From Brenneria izadpanahii (GTDB lineage: Bacteria > Pseudomonadota > Gammaproteobacteria > Enterobacterales > Enterobacteriaceae): a stretch of DNA of 64,000 nucleotides. Position 1 is the stretch's first letter. Every line of letters begins with the position of its first letter. A model generated the notes under the pieces. The model was not told the origin of the DNA, made no database searches, and saw only the letters and a program-made list of their open reading frames with translations. The position numbers and the translations under genes are program-made. Shown here one piece after another: positions 42,707 to 52,177 of this stretch. The stretch spans positions 1,054,001 to 1,118,000 of the forward strand of contig NZ_CP050854.1 in assembly GCF_017569925.1 (NCBI RefSeq), given 5' to 3'.

Positions 42707-43375
42707 ATGACCTATCAGCTTAATTTCTCTGCGCTGTGGCCGTTCTGGCCCGAGCTGTTGGCAGGCTTATGGGTCACGATTGAGTTGACGGCGATGGCGA
42801 CGGTTGGCGGTATCGCCATCGGTATTTGCGGCGCCGCGCTGCGCAGCGGCCGGCCCACGCCGCTAAGCCGGCTGTGGGGGCTGTATGTCGAGTTGATCCG
42901 CAATACGCCGTTTGTGGTGCAACTGTTTTTTATCGTTTTTGGTCTGCCCAGCCTGGGGCTGAAACTCACCGCCGGACAGGCGGCATTACTGGCGATGCTG
43001 ATTAATCTGGGCGCTTATAGCACCGAAATTATTCGCGCCGGCATTCAGGTTACGCCGAAAGGCCAGTGGGAAGCGGCCAGGGTACTGGGGCTGACGCGCG
43101 GTCAGACTTTCTTCCGGGTGATTCTGCCGCCGTCGCTGCAAAGAATTTATCCGGCGCTGGTGAGCCAGTGCATTATCGTCATGCTCGGATCGTCGGTGGT
43201 TTCGCAGGTTTCCTATGAGGAACTGACCTTTGCCGCCAACCTGATCCAGTCTCGTACTTTTCTGAGCTTTGAGGTGTATCTGGTGACCACGCTGTGTTAT
43301 CTCGCGTTGTCCGTTCTGATGCGCCAGCTATTGCTGCTGGCGGGGCGGCGCTTTTTGGGGATCCAGCAATCATGA
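42707..43375 (+). CDS. hpx-linked ABC transporter permease 1
   Basis: Inner-membrane permease of the polar amino-acid family, 222 residues, with coupling loop EAARVLGLTRGQTFFRVILPPSLQR. It starts 13 nt after the binding-protein gene and its stop overlaps the start of the second permease (ATGA at 43372-43375). Two different permeases suggest a heterodimeric channel. Confidence 0.88.
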   Translation: MTYQLNFSALWPFWPELLAGLWVTIELTAMATVGGIAIGICGAALRSGRPTPLSRLWGLYVELIRNTPFVVQLFFIVFGLPSLGLKLTAGQAALLAMLINLGAYSTEIIRAGIQVTPKGQWEAARVLGLTRGQTFFRVILPPSLQRIYPALVSQCIIVMLGSSVVSQVSYEELTFAANLIQSRTFLSFEVYLVTTLCYLALSVLMRQLLLLAGRRFLGIQQS

Positions 43376-44028
43376 CGACGTTTACCGATTGGGATATTGT
43401 CCGCAATCTGCTGCTGGCGGCTCGCTGGACGCTGCTGCTGTCGCTCACCGCGTTTATTGGCGGCGCGCTAGTGACCTTCCCGCTGATGCTGTTGCGATTG
43501 ATGAAACGTAAATGGCCGGCGCGCGTTATCCGCCTTTATACCGAACTGTTCCAGGGAACGCCGCTGCTGATGCAGCTGTTTCTGGCGTTTTTCGGCCTGG
43601 CGCTGTTTAGCATTGACGTCAGCCCGTGGACGGCGGCGGCGCTGGCGCTAACGCTGTTTACCAGCGCCTTTCTGGTGGATATCTGGTGCGGCAGCGTCGA
43701 AGCCTTGCCGAAAGGACAGTGGGAAGCCTCGCGGTGCCTGGGGCTGACTTTTTGGCAAGCGCTTTATCGGGTGATCGCGCCCCAGGCTATGCGTATCGCT
43801 ATCGCGCCGACGGTGGGATTTTCAGTTCAGGTGATAAAAGGAACGGCGCTTGCCTCCATTATCGGTTTCATCGAACTGACGAAAGCGGGAACCATGTTGA
43901 ACAACGTGACCTACCAGCCGTTTAAGGTGTTCGGCTTGGTGGCGCTCGGCTACTTCCTGATGTGTTATCCGCTTTCCTACTACAGCCGCTATCTGGAGAA
44001 GAAATTCAATGCCGCTCATAACCATTAA
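43372..44028 (+). CDS. hpx-linked ABC transporter permease 2
   Basis: Second permease of the heterodimer, 218 residues from the ATG at 43372, which overlaps the preceding stop. An upstream in-frame start at 43294 would lie deep inside permease 1 and is unlikely. The coupling loop is EASRCLGLTFWQALYRVIAPQAMR. Its end overlaps the ATPase gene by 20 nt. Confidence 0.88.
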   Translation: MTTFTDWDIVRNLLLAARWTLLLSLTAFIGGALVTFPLMLLRLMKRKWPARVIRLYTELFQGTPLLMQLFLAFFGLALFSIDVSPWTAAALALTLFTSAFLVDIWCGSVEALPKGQWEASRCLGLTFWQALYRVIAPQAMRIAIAPTVGFSVQVIKGTALASIIGFIELTKAGTMLNNVTYQPFKVFGLVALGYFLMCYPLSYYSRYLEKKFNAAHNH

Positions 44029-44752
44029 TCAGGTACAGAAGTATTACGGTCAGAACCATGTCCTGAAAGGCGTGGATCTGGATATTGAAATGGGCGAGGT
44101 CATCTCCATCATCGGACGCAGCGGCTCGGGTAAAAGCACCTTGCTGCGCTGTATGAACGGTCTGGAAGGGTATCAGGAAGGCAGCATCAAGCTAGGCGGC
44201 ATGACCGTCACCGATCGTGACTCGCAGGCGCGGGAAATCAGCCGTTCCGTTGGCATGGTGTTCCAGAATTTTAATCTGTTCCCCCATATGACCGCGCTGC
44301 AAAACGTGATGCTGGCGCCGCGCCGGGTGCTGGGAAAAAGCGCCGCCGAATGCCGCGAGCTGGGCGAGCAGGTGCTGAACAAAGTCGGGCTGGGGGAACG
44401 GATTCATTATTACCCCGGCAATTTGTCCGGCGGGCAGCAGCAGCGCGTGGCGATTGCCCGGGCGCTGGCGATGAACCCGAAGGTCTTACTGTGCGATGAA
44501 ATTACCTCGGCGCTGGATCCGGAACTGGTCGGTGAAGTGTTGAAGGTGCTGGAGCAGCTTGCCGCAGAAGGCATGACGCTGATTCTGGTGACGCACGAAA
44601 TGAACTTTGCCCGTGAAGTGGGGGATCGGGTGGTGTTTATGCATCAGGGCAAAGTTTGGGAGCAGGGAGAAAGTAAGGCGCTGTTCGCTAACCCCCAGAC
44701 CGCCGAACTGAAGCAGTTTATCGCCTCGGTGCGCGGGTTATCGGAGGCGTAG
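44009..44752 (+). CDS. hpx-linked ABC transporter ATPase
   Basis: ATPase of the polar amino-acid type, 247 residues, with Walker [20 protein letters not shown]-loop [14 protein letters not shown], signature [16 protein letters not shown] and Walker [14 protein letters not shown]. It is translationally coupled to permease 2. The next gene is the aminotransferase, across a repeat-containing gap of about 140 nt. Confidence 0.9.
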   Translation: MPLITINQVQKYYGQNHVLKGVDLDIEMGEVISIIGRSGSGKSTLLRCMNGLEGYQEGSIKLGGMTVTDRDSQAREISRSVGMVFQNFNLFPHMTALQNVMLAPRRVLGKSAAECRELGEQVLNKVGLGERIHYYPGNLSGGQQQRVAIARALAMNPKVLLCDEITSALDPELVGEVLKVLEQLAAEGMTLILVTHEMNFAREVGDRVVFMHQGKVWEQGESKALFANPQTAELKQFIASVRGLSEA

Positions 44753-44790
44753 CCTCACCATTTTCGCATTTCCGATGCGCCGGAGAACCC

Positions 44791-44852
44791 CAGCCAACCC
44801 TCTCCTTCGCCGGGGAGGACATTGGGTTCCTCCCCCTGACAAGGAGGGAGAA
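44791..44852. repeat. G/C-rich palindromic repeat, locus 2
   Basis: The block contains CTCTCCTTCGCCGGGGAG followed by TTCCTCCCCCTGACAAGG (44827-44844). The last 17 nt of this also occur at 58593-58609, and the TCCTTCGCCGGGG part recurs in the tandem array at 58.3-58.6 kb. It lies inside the transporter-hpxJ gap. Confidence 0.7.
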
Positions 44853-44892
44853 TGAACAAACGGCGGCGCATAAATTTTTGGAGCAAATAACA

Positions 44893-46134
44893 ATGAATAA
44901 TGAACCGTACGCGCAGATCAATCCTCCTCATCGTTTATTGATGGGGCCGGGGCCGATTAATGCCGATCCGCGCGTACTGCGCGCCATGTCCAGTCAATTG
45001 ATCGGGCAGTATGACCCGGCGATGACCCACTATATGAATCAGACGATGGCGCTTTACCGCCGGCTGTTTCGTACCGAAAACCGCTGGACTCTGCTGGTGG
45101 ATGGCACATCGCGGGCCGGAATAGAGGCGATTCTGCTGTCGGCGATCCGCCCCGGCGATAAAGTGCTGGTGCCGGTATTTGGCCGTTTCGGCTATTTATT
45201 GTGCGAAATCGCCCGCCGTTGCCGTGCCGAGGTGCATACCATCGAGGCGCCCTGGGGCGAGGTATTCACGCCCGATCGGATTGAGGATGCGATTAAAAGC
45301 GTGCGTCCGCGATTGCTGCTGACGGTGCAGGGCGATACCTCGACCACCATGCTGCAACCGCTGGCGGAGCTGGGCGATATTTGCCGTCGTCACGGCGTGT
45401 TGTTTTATACCGATGCTACCGCCTCCTTCGGCGGGAACGCGCTGGAAACCGATGCCTGGGGGCTGGATGCGGTGTCCGCCGGGCTGCAAAAATGCCTGGG
45501 CGGCCCGTCCGGCAGTTCGCCGATCACCCTGAGCCCGCAGATGGAAGCGGCGATCCGCCGCCGTAAATGCGTTGAACTGGGGATCCGTACCGGCGCGCAT
45601 CAGGACGGCGACGATGAAATGATCTACTCCAACTACTTCGATCTTGGCATGGTGATGGATTACTGGGGGCCGGAACGCCTGAATCACCACACAGAGGCCA
45701 CCAGCATGCTGTTTGCGGCGCGCGAATGCGCCCGCATTATCGTCGAAGAAGGGCTGGATCAGAGTATAGCCCGCCATGCTTTACATGGATCGGCGCTGGC
45801 GGCGGGCATTCAGGCGATGGGGCTGGCGGTTTTCGGCGACCGCGATCATCGCATGAACAACGTACTGGGCGTGGCGATCCCGCAAGGAATTCACGGCGAG
45901 CAGGTGCGGAAGATGCTGTTGGATGATTTCGCCATTGAAATCGGCACCTCTTTCGGGCCGTTGCAGGGCAAGATCTGGCGTATCGGCACCATGGGCTATA
46001 ACGCGCGTAAAGATTGTGTGATGCAGACGCTGAGCGCATTGGAAGCGGTGTTGAATCATCTGGGATTCCGCTCCGTTCAGGGCGCCGCATTGCAGGCCGC
46101 GTGGGATCGCTATGCCGGCGAGGAACGCGCATGA
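44893..46134 (+). CDS. hpxJ: Ureidoglycine aminotransferase HpxJ (PucG-like)
   Basis: PLP-dependent class V aminotransferase, 413 residues from ATG 44893, preceded by GGAG; an in-frame TTG lies 15 nt upstream. The PLP lysine lies in SAGLQKCLGGPSG, and VDGTSRAGIEAILLSAIRPGDKVLVP and TDATASFGGN are cofactor-site segments. In Klebsiella, HpxJ moves the amino group of (S)-ureidoglycine to a keto acid, giving oxalurate. Coupling to the allantoate amidohydrolase gene (ATGA overlap at 46131-46134), which would produce ureidoglycine, strongly supports this. Confidence 0.85.
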   Translation: MNNEPYAQINPPHRLLMGPGPINADPRVLRAMSSQLIGQYDPAMTHYMNQTMALYRRLFRTENRWTLLVDGTSRAGIEAILLSAIRPGDKVLVPVFGRFGYLLCEIARRCRAEVHTIEAPWGEVFTPDRIEDAIKSVRPRLLLTVQGDTSTTMLQPLAELGDICRRHGVLFYTDATASFGGNALETDAWGLDAVSAGLQKCLGGPSGSSPITLSPQMEAAIRRRKCVELGIRTGAHQDGDDEMIYSNYFDLGMVMDYWGPERLNHHTEATSMLFAARECARIIVEEGLDQSIARHALHGSALAAGIQAMGLAVFGDRDHRMNNVLGVAIPQGIHGEQVRKMLLDDFAIEIGTSFGPLQGKIWRIGTMGYNARKDCVMQTLSALEAVLNHLGFRSVQGAALQAAWDRYAGEERA

Positions 46135-47386
46135 GCGGTGCCCTAATGCCGGCGTTTGAGACGCAACCCGCCGCGGAACGGGTTATGGCGCGCTGCGATG
46201 CGCTGGCTGAAATTAGTGAAACGGCAGGACAACTGACGCGGGTCTATCTGTCGCCTGAGCATCTGCGCGCCAATTCGTTGGTCGGCGAGTGGATGCGCGA
46301 GGCCGGGATGCGTGTCTGGCAGGATAGCGTCGGTAATATCTGCGGGCGCTATGAGGGACGGCAGCCAAATGCGCCCGCTCTGTTATTGGGTTCCCATCTG
46401 GATACGGTGCGCAACGCCGGGCGGTACGACGGGATGCTGGGCGTATTAACGGCGATCGAAGCCGTCGGTTTTCTGCATCGGCGCAATATCCGCCTGCCGA
46501 TCGCCCTGGAAGTGGTGGGATTCGGCGATGAAGAAGGCGCCCGCTTTGGCATCACGTTGCTGGGAAGCCGCGGCCTGACCGGCACCTGGCCGGCGGACTG
46601 GCTGGGCTGCCGGGATGCGCGGGGAGTAACGGTTGAGCAGGCGCTGATATCCGCCGGATTGGATCCGCTGGCTATCGCGCAGGCGGCGCGCCCGGTGAGC
46701 GATATTGTCGCCTATCTGGAATTGCATATTGAGCAGGGGCCCTGTCTGGAACAGCAGGGGTTGGCGCTGGGCGTGGTCACGGCCATTAACGGCGCTCGCC
46801 GTCTGAACTGTACATTTCGCGGCTCGGCCGGACATGCCGGGACGGTGCCGATGACCCGGCGTCAGGATGCGCTGGCGGCGGCGGCTAACTGGATGGCGCT
46901 GGCGGAACGGTTGACCAGGGAAAGCGATCCTTATCTGGTCGCGACGTTCGGTACGCTGCAATGTTTGCCGGGAGCGGCGAACGTCATTCCCGGCGAAGTA
47001 AGATTAACGCTGGATATTCGCGGGCCGGAAGACGCGGCGTTGGATGCATTGCTGCGCAAACTGCTGACGGCGGCGGAAACGATCGCCGGCGAGCGCGGAT
47101 GCCGGTTCACGGCGCAAGAGTATTACCGGATCGCGGCGACCCGTTGCGATCCGGCGTTGCAACAACGCTTGAGCCACGCCGTTGAGCAAGCGCAGGGGGC
47201 AATCTGTTGCTGCCGAGCGGCGCGGGGCATGATGCCATCGCCATTGCCGAACGCTGGCCCGTCGCCATGCTGTTTGTCCGCTGCCGGGAAGGCGTAAGCC
47301 ATCATCCTGACGAGTCGGTGATGACGGCGGATGTGGCGCTGGCGTTAAGCGCGTTGACGGGGATGATTCTGACGTATCAGGGCTAG
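46131..47386 (+). pseudogene. hpxK: Allantoate amidohydrolase HpxK, frameshifted
   Basis: M20-family metallohydrolase that would cleave allantoate to ureidoglycine, CO2 and ammonia. Metal-site motifs GSHLDTVRNAGRYDGMLGV and GFGDEEGARF are in the first frame. The frame breaks at a run of five G (47195-47199), after which the first frame runs only to 47297. Adding one G gives GNLLLPSGAGHDAIAIAERW and REGVSHHPDESV, the conserved C-terminus, and a normal 418-residue product ending at 47386. It is either a real frameshift or a sequencing error; loss of the end would remove conserved active-site residues. Confidence 0.85.
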
Positions 47387-47502
47387 GCGATGCGTCATCC
47401 CCCGCAGATCTGTCTTTGGGTTATAATTATTTCCCGATAACGGTATATGTGGGGTCAGTGTTATTTCGTGCGCCACAATGTTGCCATTAATGACCCCTCT
47501 CA

Positions 47503-47526
47503 TCCTCCCCCTTGCCTGGGGGAGGA
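47503..47526. repeat. G/C-rich palindromic repeat, locus 3
   Basis: TCCTCCCCC (47503-47511) pairs perfectly with GGGGGAGGA (47518-47526) around TTGCCT. It is the same type of hairpin as at 32.8, 44.8 and 58.6 kb, between hpxK and ydiL. It could also act as the end of the hpx transcript. Confidence 0.65.
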
Positions 47527-47614
47527 GTTAACCAGATGTGTTTTTTTTCGCAGCCCTTCATTTCAAGATGATTATCATGACTTTCTTATAACAGCCTTAT
47601 TATTCCATCATATA

Positions 47615-47628
47615 TTGATAGCGATCAC
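47615..47628 (+). promoter_or_regulatory. FNR- or CRP-like site upstream of ydiL
   Basis: TTGATAGCGATCAC matches the FNR palindrome TTGAT-N4-ATCAA at nine of ten positions. Read as CRP, the right half TCACA is perfect and the left half is poor. It lies about 70 nt before ydiL. Oxygen or carbon control of the cluster is suggested but not shown. Confidence 0.4.
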
Positions 47629-47696
47629 ACATCTAAGGTAAGCAGAATGCTATTTAGTCATGAACCTATCCAAAATATTCCTGGAGTCAATGTATT

Positions 47697-48053
47697 ATGA
47701 ATCATTTGGAACTACAGGCTCTGCGTCAACTTTTTTTTATGAGCGTCGATGAAGCGGCAAACTATATTGCAGGCGATAACAATACGGAAATGTGGCGGCA
47801 GTGGGAAAAAGGCGAAAAGGGAATACCGCTTTCTGTTATCGATACGCTTACATTGATGAATAAGAAGCGCAAAGAAAGGATCAATGCCATCATTGAAAAG
47901 ATAAATAATCGTATCGGAAATAATACCATGCGCTTTTTCCCCGATTTCGACGCCTTTCGTTCGGTCTATATCGAGGGCGATTATTTAGAGTGGAAGATAT
48001 ATCAATCCGTTGCGGCTGAACTCTATTCCCATAATCTGGAACGGTTGTGCTAA
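47697..48053 (+). CDS. ydiL: YdiL family protein (DUF1870, HTH-type)
   Basis: A 118-residue protein, the same length as E. coli YdiL. The second half (RINAIIEKINNRIGNNTMRFFPD, then WKIYQSVAAELYSHNLERLC) is nearly identical to it. The N-terminal half (LQALRQLFFMSVDEAANYIAGDNNTEMWRQWEKGEKGIP) looks like a Cro/CI-type helix-turn-helix, and the family has been linked to Aca2-type regulators. Its DNA targets are unknown. It opens the ydi-type cluster just as in E. coli. Confidence 0.85.
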   Translation: MNHLELQALRQLFFMSVDEAANYIAGDNNTEMWRQWEKGEKGIPLSVIDTLTLMNKKRKERINAIIEKINNRIGNNTMRFFPDFDAFRSVYIEGDYLEWKIYQSVAAELYSHNLERLC

Positions 48054-48065
48054 AGGGACCTATTC

Positions 48066-48628
48066 ATGATCAACATCATCATACTTGTCGGCCCGCGCGC
48101 GTCAGGTAAAACAACGGTAGGAAAAATGCTGGCCGCCCATTTGAAACTGAATTTCATTGATACGGATGAGGTAGTCCAGACAAAAACCGGCAAGACTATC
48201 GCGCAAATCGTCGATGAGCAAGGGTGGGACAGCTTTCGAACGATTGAAAGTCGGATATTGAAAGAAGTTACGCTCTCCGGCTGTATTATCGCCACCGGAG
48301 GGGGATGGTGATCGCGCAGGAGAATCGCAATCACATGAAAAATAAAGGTATTGTTTTCTATCTTTCGACATCGGCCGAGACGGTGGTTAAGCGGCTCAAG
48401 TCGAATCCCGCGGTGAGCCAGCGTCCTTCGCTAACCGGGTTGTCGATTACCGAGGAGATAGCCGGCATTATTAAAACGCGCGATCCGCTGTATCAGGAAA
48501 CCGCCCACTTTATTATTGATGCCAATAACGGCAAAGAGCAGGTCGCGCACGATATTGATGCCATTTATCGCACCTTGTTGCAAGATGCCGCAAACGATGC
48601 CGCGGCGCCGCCGCCGTTAGCGGATTGA
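48066..48628 (+). pseudogene. Shikimate kinase-like gene (AroL type), frameshifted
   Basis: P-loop kinase that would phosphorylate shikimate. Walker A GPRASGKTTVG, the substrate motif DTDEVV, the arginine segment WDSFRTIESRI and ATGGG are all in frame. The frame stops at TGA directly after a run of five G (48300-48304). One extra G continues as GGGMVIAQENRNHMKNKGIVFYL and gives about 187 residues, the same architecture as AroL. It lies 12 nt after ydiL. E. coli has no kinase at this place, so this is probably a second, catabolic-cluster copy. True mutation or sequencing error cannot be told apart. Confidence 0.8.
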
Positions 48629-49266
48629 TTCTCTGATAGCGCCGGCGGTGGGCGAATGATTTCTTCCATTGCCGGGAGACGAGCGATAGCGAGTATATAC
48701 GTCTATTTTTTACCGTATGACGCTGGTCATAAAAATAAATAATATGCCTTCTCTATCACAAAATTGAAAAATAAATAACTCTCATGTTGTCCGTTATTGC
48801 GTAACGCGCCGGCCTCCCTTTTTTATGCATCGATTAATTAGCCAGAATAATGTTTTATTGATGCTCAATATGACGCGGATCCCGTTTTTGTTAATTATTG
48901 CACGGGGATGTTGCCGTCGCGTTATTTTGCGCGAAGAAAGTGTGAGCGCTATAAAAAGATGAGTAACATAAAAATTCTTATGAATTTTGTCTATAGAAGT
49001 AATCTATGAGTTGCTTTCAAAAAATGAATTATTTATTCCTCATCAGAGTTGCTAGCATGGAAATATATCGAAAACGATATTTAACGCGCTCGCGCCGAAT
49101 ATATTCGACAATGAATTTCAACGCGCGGGAAATGACGACGTAACGACTCTTCAGGTATTTCTTATGCCCGGAACCGGGCGGCGGGAGCAGGGCTTTTTGA
49201 CATCAGGACAGGAAAGACAATACCAGGCAACTACACCAAAAATATCCTTTTCTGAAAAGGCTTTCT
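48629..49266 (+). other. AT-rich intergenic region before ydiM
   Basis: This 638-nt region is clearly richer in A and T than the surrounding genes and likely carries the ydiM promoter. A short frame at 49164-49547 overlaps ydiM out of frame and is not credible. No RNA gene or strong terminator was recognised. Confidence 0.5.
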
Positions 49267-50486
49267 ATGAAAAACAATTACATACCGACATCCATCGGGC
49301 TATATATCAATTATCTGGTGCACGGCATGGGCGTCATATTGATGAGTCTGAATATGCCCCACTTACAACAGCAATGGCAAACCGACGCCGCCGGCGTATC
49401 GGTCGTTATCTCTTCGCTGGGGATTGGCAGACTGAGCGTGTTGCTGGTGGCGGGCATGCTTTCCGATCGCTTTGGCCGGAAACCCTTTATCTATCTGGGC
49501 ATGGCCTGCTATTTGGGGTTTTTTCTGGGGATTCTCACTACGCATAGCATTGTCGTCGCTTACTGCTTCGGCTTCCTGGCGGGCATGGCGAACAGTTTCC
49601 TTGACTCCGGCACCTATCCGACATTGATGGAGGCGTTTCCCAATACCCCCAGCACGGCCAATATCCTCATCAAAGCCTTTGTTTCCGGCGGGCAGTTCAC
49701 CTTGCCGCTGATAATCAGCGTGCTGGTCTGGTTCGATTTGTGGTTCGGCTGGTCGTTTCTGATCGCCGCCGGCATGATGCTGCTGAACGCGATTTATCTG
49801 TTCAAACGTCCTTTCCCTGCGCATCGCGTCCTCGCCGGCGCAGAGCAAAAACCGGATGCGCCTGAGCCGCCGGTGTTCAAGGGGTGCACCTGTTCCGTGT
49901 TGGATCTCGCCAGTTTTACCCTTTATGGCTACATTTCCATGGCTACGTTCTATTTGATCAGCCAATGGCTGTCCCAGTACGGACAGTTTGTGGCGGGGAT
50001 GCCCTATACCATGGCGATCAAGCTGCTGAGTATCTATACCGCCGGTTCTCTGGTGTGCGTTTTTATTACCGCCGGGCTGGTAAAGAAGACGGTCAGTTCG
50101 ACCACGCTGCTGATGCTCTATACGTTTATCTCATTTATCGCGCTGTTGACCGTGTGTCTGCATCCCACGGTTACGGCAGTGATCGTCTTCGCCTTTGTGA
50201 TCGGTTTTTCCTCGGCGGGGGCGTCATGCAATTAGGTTTGACGCTGATGGCGATCCGTTTCCCTCACGCCAAGGGGAAGGCGACCGGCATTTTTTATAGC
50301 GCGGGCAGTCTGGCCACCTTCACGATCCCTTTGATCACCGCCAAACTTTCACAAATCAGCATCGCCAGCATCATGTGGTTTGATGTCGGTCTATCGGCCG
50401 CCGGTTTCCTGATTGCTTTGTTTATCGGTTATCGCAGCATGAAAGAGCGCCGCTGCACGATGAATATTAATCAGGTGCGGGTATGA
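49267..50486 (+). pseudogene. ydiM: MFS transporter YdiM, frameshifted
   Basis: Major facilitator of 12 helices, closely like E. coli YdiM: IGLYINYLVHGMGVILMSLN in helix 1, motif A GMLSDRFGRKPFIYLG, and GFLAGMANSFLDSGTYPTLMEAFP. The frame breaks at five G (50217-50221) and reads out to TAG at 50235. One extra G restores SAGGVMQLGLTLMAIRFPHAKGKATG and a 406-residue protein (E. coli: 404). As written the last two helices are lost. The substrate is unknown; context suggests a cyclic acid such as shikimate or quinate. Confidence 0.88.
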
Positions 50487-50535
50487 ATAAGCGCCTGATG
50501 AGCGTTCAGGCTCATAGAACATCACGCGTGTTATA

Positions 50536-51450
50536 TCATCGTGCCGCGCTACTGAACTGCATGGTTTGGCAGGCGCTGAAGATGAATTTTTTGAACGTCT
50601 GGGTCGCGGGCGACAGCATCTTATCTTTGCGGGTCGCCAGATAGATATAACGCGTGGGGCCGGGATCCTTGATGCGCATGACGTGAACGTCGGAATGCGC
50701 AAGCGTGCTGATGCGCGGCATGATCGCAATACCATAATCAATGCTCACCAGCCCCACCATCGCGGTATCCTCCTCGACATAACAGGCTATCTCAGGGATC
50801 AGCTTTTTCTGCATAAACATGTTGTCGATGAACTGGCGCAACCCGCTCTTTTGCGAAAAAAAGATGAATGGATAAGGCGTGGTATCTTCCAGGGCGATTT
50901 CATGTTGATTGCGCTGCGCCAGAGGGTGATTCCGCGAGGTCACCAGCACCAGTTCCTGGCTGATTAACGGAATAAATTCGACTTCCGGCTCTTCCGGAAC
51001 CAGGGAACAGATAGCCAGATCGAACTTATCCGCCTTAAGATCCTGTACGATTGATGAGGTTGTTCCCTGATAAAAACAGAAGCGTTTGTTTTCATTGCCG
51101 GGAATATGGGTAAAACGGTCGATCAACTGTGGAACCACCGTTTCCCCCATGGTGTAAATGAACGCCAGGCTGATAATGTCGTCGTGACAGCCGCTCATTT
51201 GGCGCAGCGCCAGACGGCCGTTTTCCAATTCAAGCAACGCATTTTCCACATAGGGTAAAAATATTTTACCTCCCTGCGTTATCCGCACATTCCTGCCGGA
51301 TTTTTCAAATAGCATCACGCCCAGCTCTTTTTCGAGTTCGGATATCGCATGGCTTAAAGAGGGTTGGGCAATAAACAGACTCGACGCCGCTTCGGTATAA
51401 TGCTGTTTTTCCGCCAGACGCTTAAAATAGTGTAATTGTTTTAAATTCAT
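50536..51450 (-). CDS. LysR-family transcriptional regulator
   Basis: A 304-residue regulator. The N-terminal winged helix is canonical (MNLKQLHYFKRLAE, then FIAQPSLSHAISELEKELGVMLFEKSGR), and the effector domain begins near residue 90. The ATG at 51450 is preferred over 51462 because it gives the family's usual first residues and has GGGA upstream. It converges on ydiM and diverges from ydiN. The E. coli ydi cluster lacks a LysR gene at this place, so it is an addition. It probably controls ydiN and downstream genes in response to the imported compound. Confidence 0.88.
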   Translation of the reverse strand: MNLKQLHYFKRLAEKQHYTEAASSLFIAQPSLSHAISELEKELGVMLFEKSGRNVRITQGGKIFLPYVENALLELENGRLALRQMSGCHDDIISLAFIYTMGETVVPQLIDRFTHIPGNENKRFCFYQGTTSSIVQDLKADKFDLAICSLVPEEPEVEFIPLISQELVLVTSRNHPLAQRNQHEIALEDTTPYPFIFFSQKSGLRQFIDNMFMQKKLIPEIACYVEEDTAMVGLVSIDYGIAIMPRISTLAHSDVHVMRIKDPGPTRYIYLATRKDKMLSPATQTFKKFIFSACQTMQFSSAAR

Positions 51451-52177
51451 TTGGTTTCCCATGGTATTGATGAATTATTTAACATACTGCAAACCGGCTG
51501 TACGTACCGCAGAGCCAGTCACATTACGTGGCGGCGCGGCCGTTTGCAGCAGCATACATCAGACATAAGAACCTAATCGCCGCTCCGGCGATCGATATGC
51601 AAAATTATTATGGCGTCGTGCAATATAGCATGTCCTCCGGGCGATATTCCGGCGGCAAGAGACAGTAAATAAGTTGTTAATTTATGTTCATAGCGAACGG
51701 ATATAGGCGACGCGGCTATTTATCATGCCGGGTAAGGCAGCCGCTATTCAGAACGGTTTATCGAGAGATAATGTTTGCCGGCTCACAGTAAGATGATAAC
51801 TTTATTATAAGAATGTTTATTTTTTAAAAATTGCTGACGCCGTTTTTTCCCTCTTAGAGTAAATAAGTTTTAACTACCTCACAAAATGAAAAAATGTTTA
51901 GCGTTACAGCATTCATCACATGCCGTGTATTATTTTTGTAAACTAATACACAACTCATCAACAAGAGCCAAACGCTTCCTTCCCCGCGCGCTGCAATAAA
52001 ATTGGAAACAAAAGCCTTATATGACGTATTAATTGTTGTCTCCCTTCTATACATTAAATACGGATATTAATTTAACGATGTTTTATGAGGAATATAAATT
52101 AAACGTAATCTGAAAAGTTAAGTGAAACGGCCTGCACAATCTATGTGATGAAAAACTAACAATAAACGGAGAAAAGC
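51451..52177. other. Divergent control region between lysR gene and ydiN
   Basis: This AT-rich stretch of about 727 nt is unusually long for a divergent LysR-target gap. It must hold the promoters of both genes. A 66-codon minus-strand frame at 51854-52054 has no similarity that I recognise and its codons look random. No mobile-element ends were found. Confidence 0.5.

Larger units (their letters stand above)
47387..47696 (+). other. Intergenic region between hpxK and ydiL
   Basis: This 310-nt gap holds a G/C-rich hairpin (47503-47526) and an FNR/CRP-like dyad (47615-47628), listed separately. No gene is seen. AT content rises towards ydiL. Confidence 0.6.

Noticed and set aside
45196..45777. 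Long frame antisense to hpxJ
   Set aside because: Shadow of the G/C-rich hpxJ coding sequence with no family resemblance.
51854..52054. 66-codon minus-strand frame between the LysR gene and ydiN
   Set aside because: No similarity recognised; lies in an AT-rich regulatory gap and its codon use is unlike the neighbouring genes.
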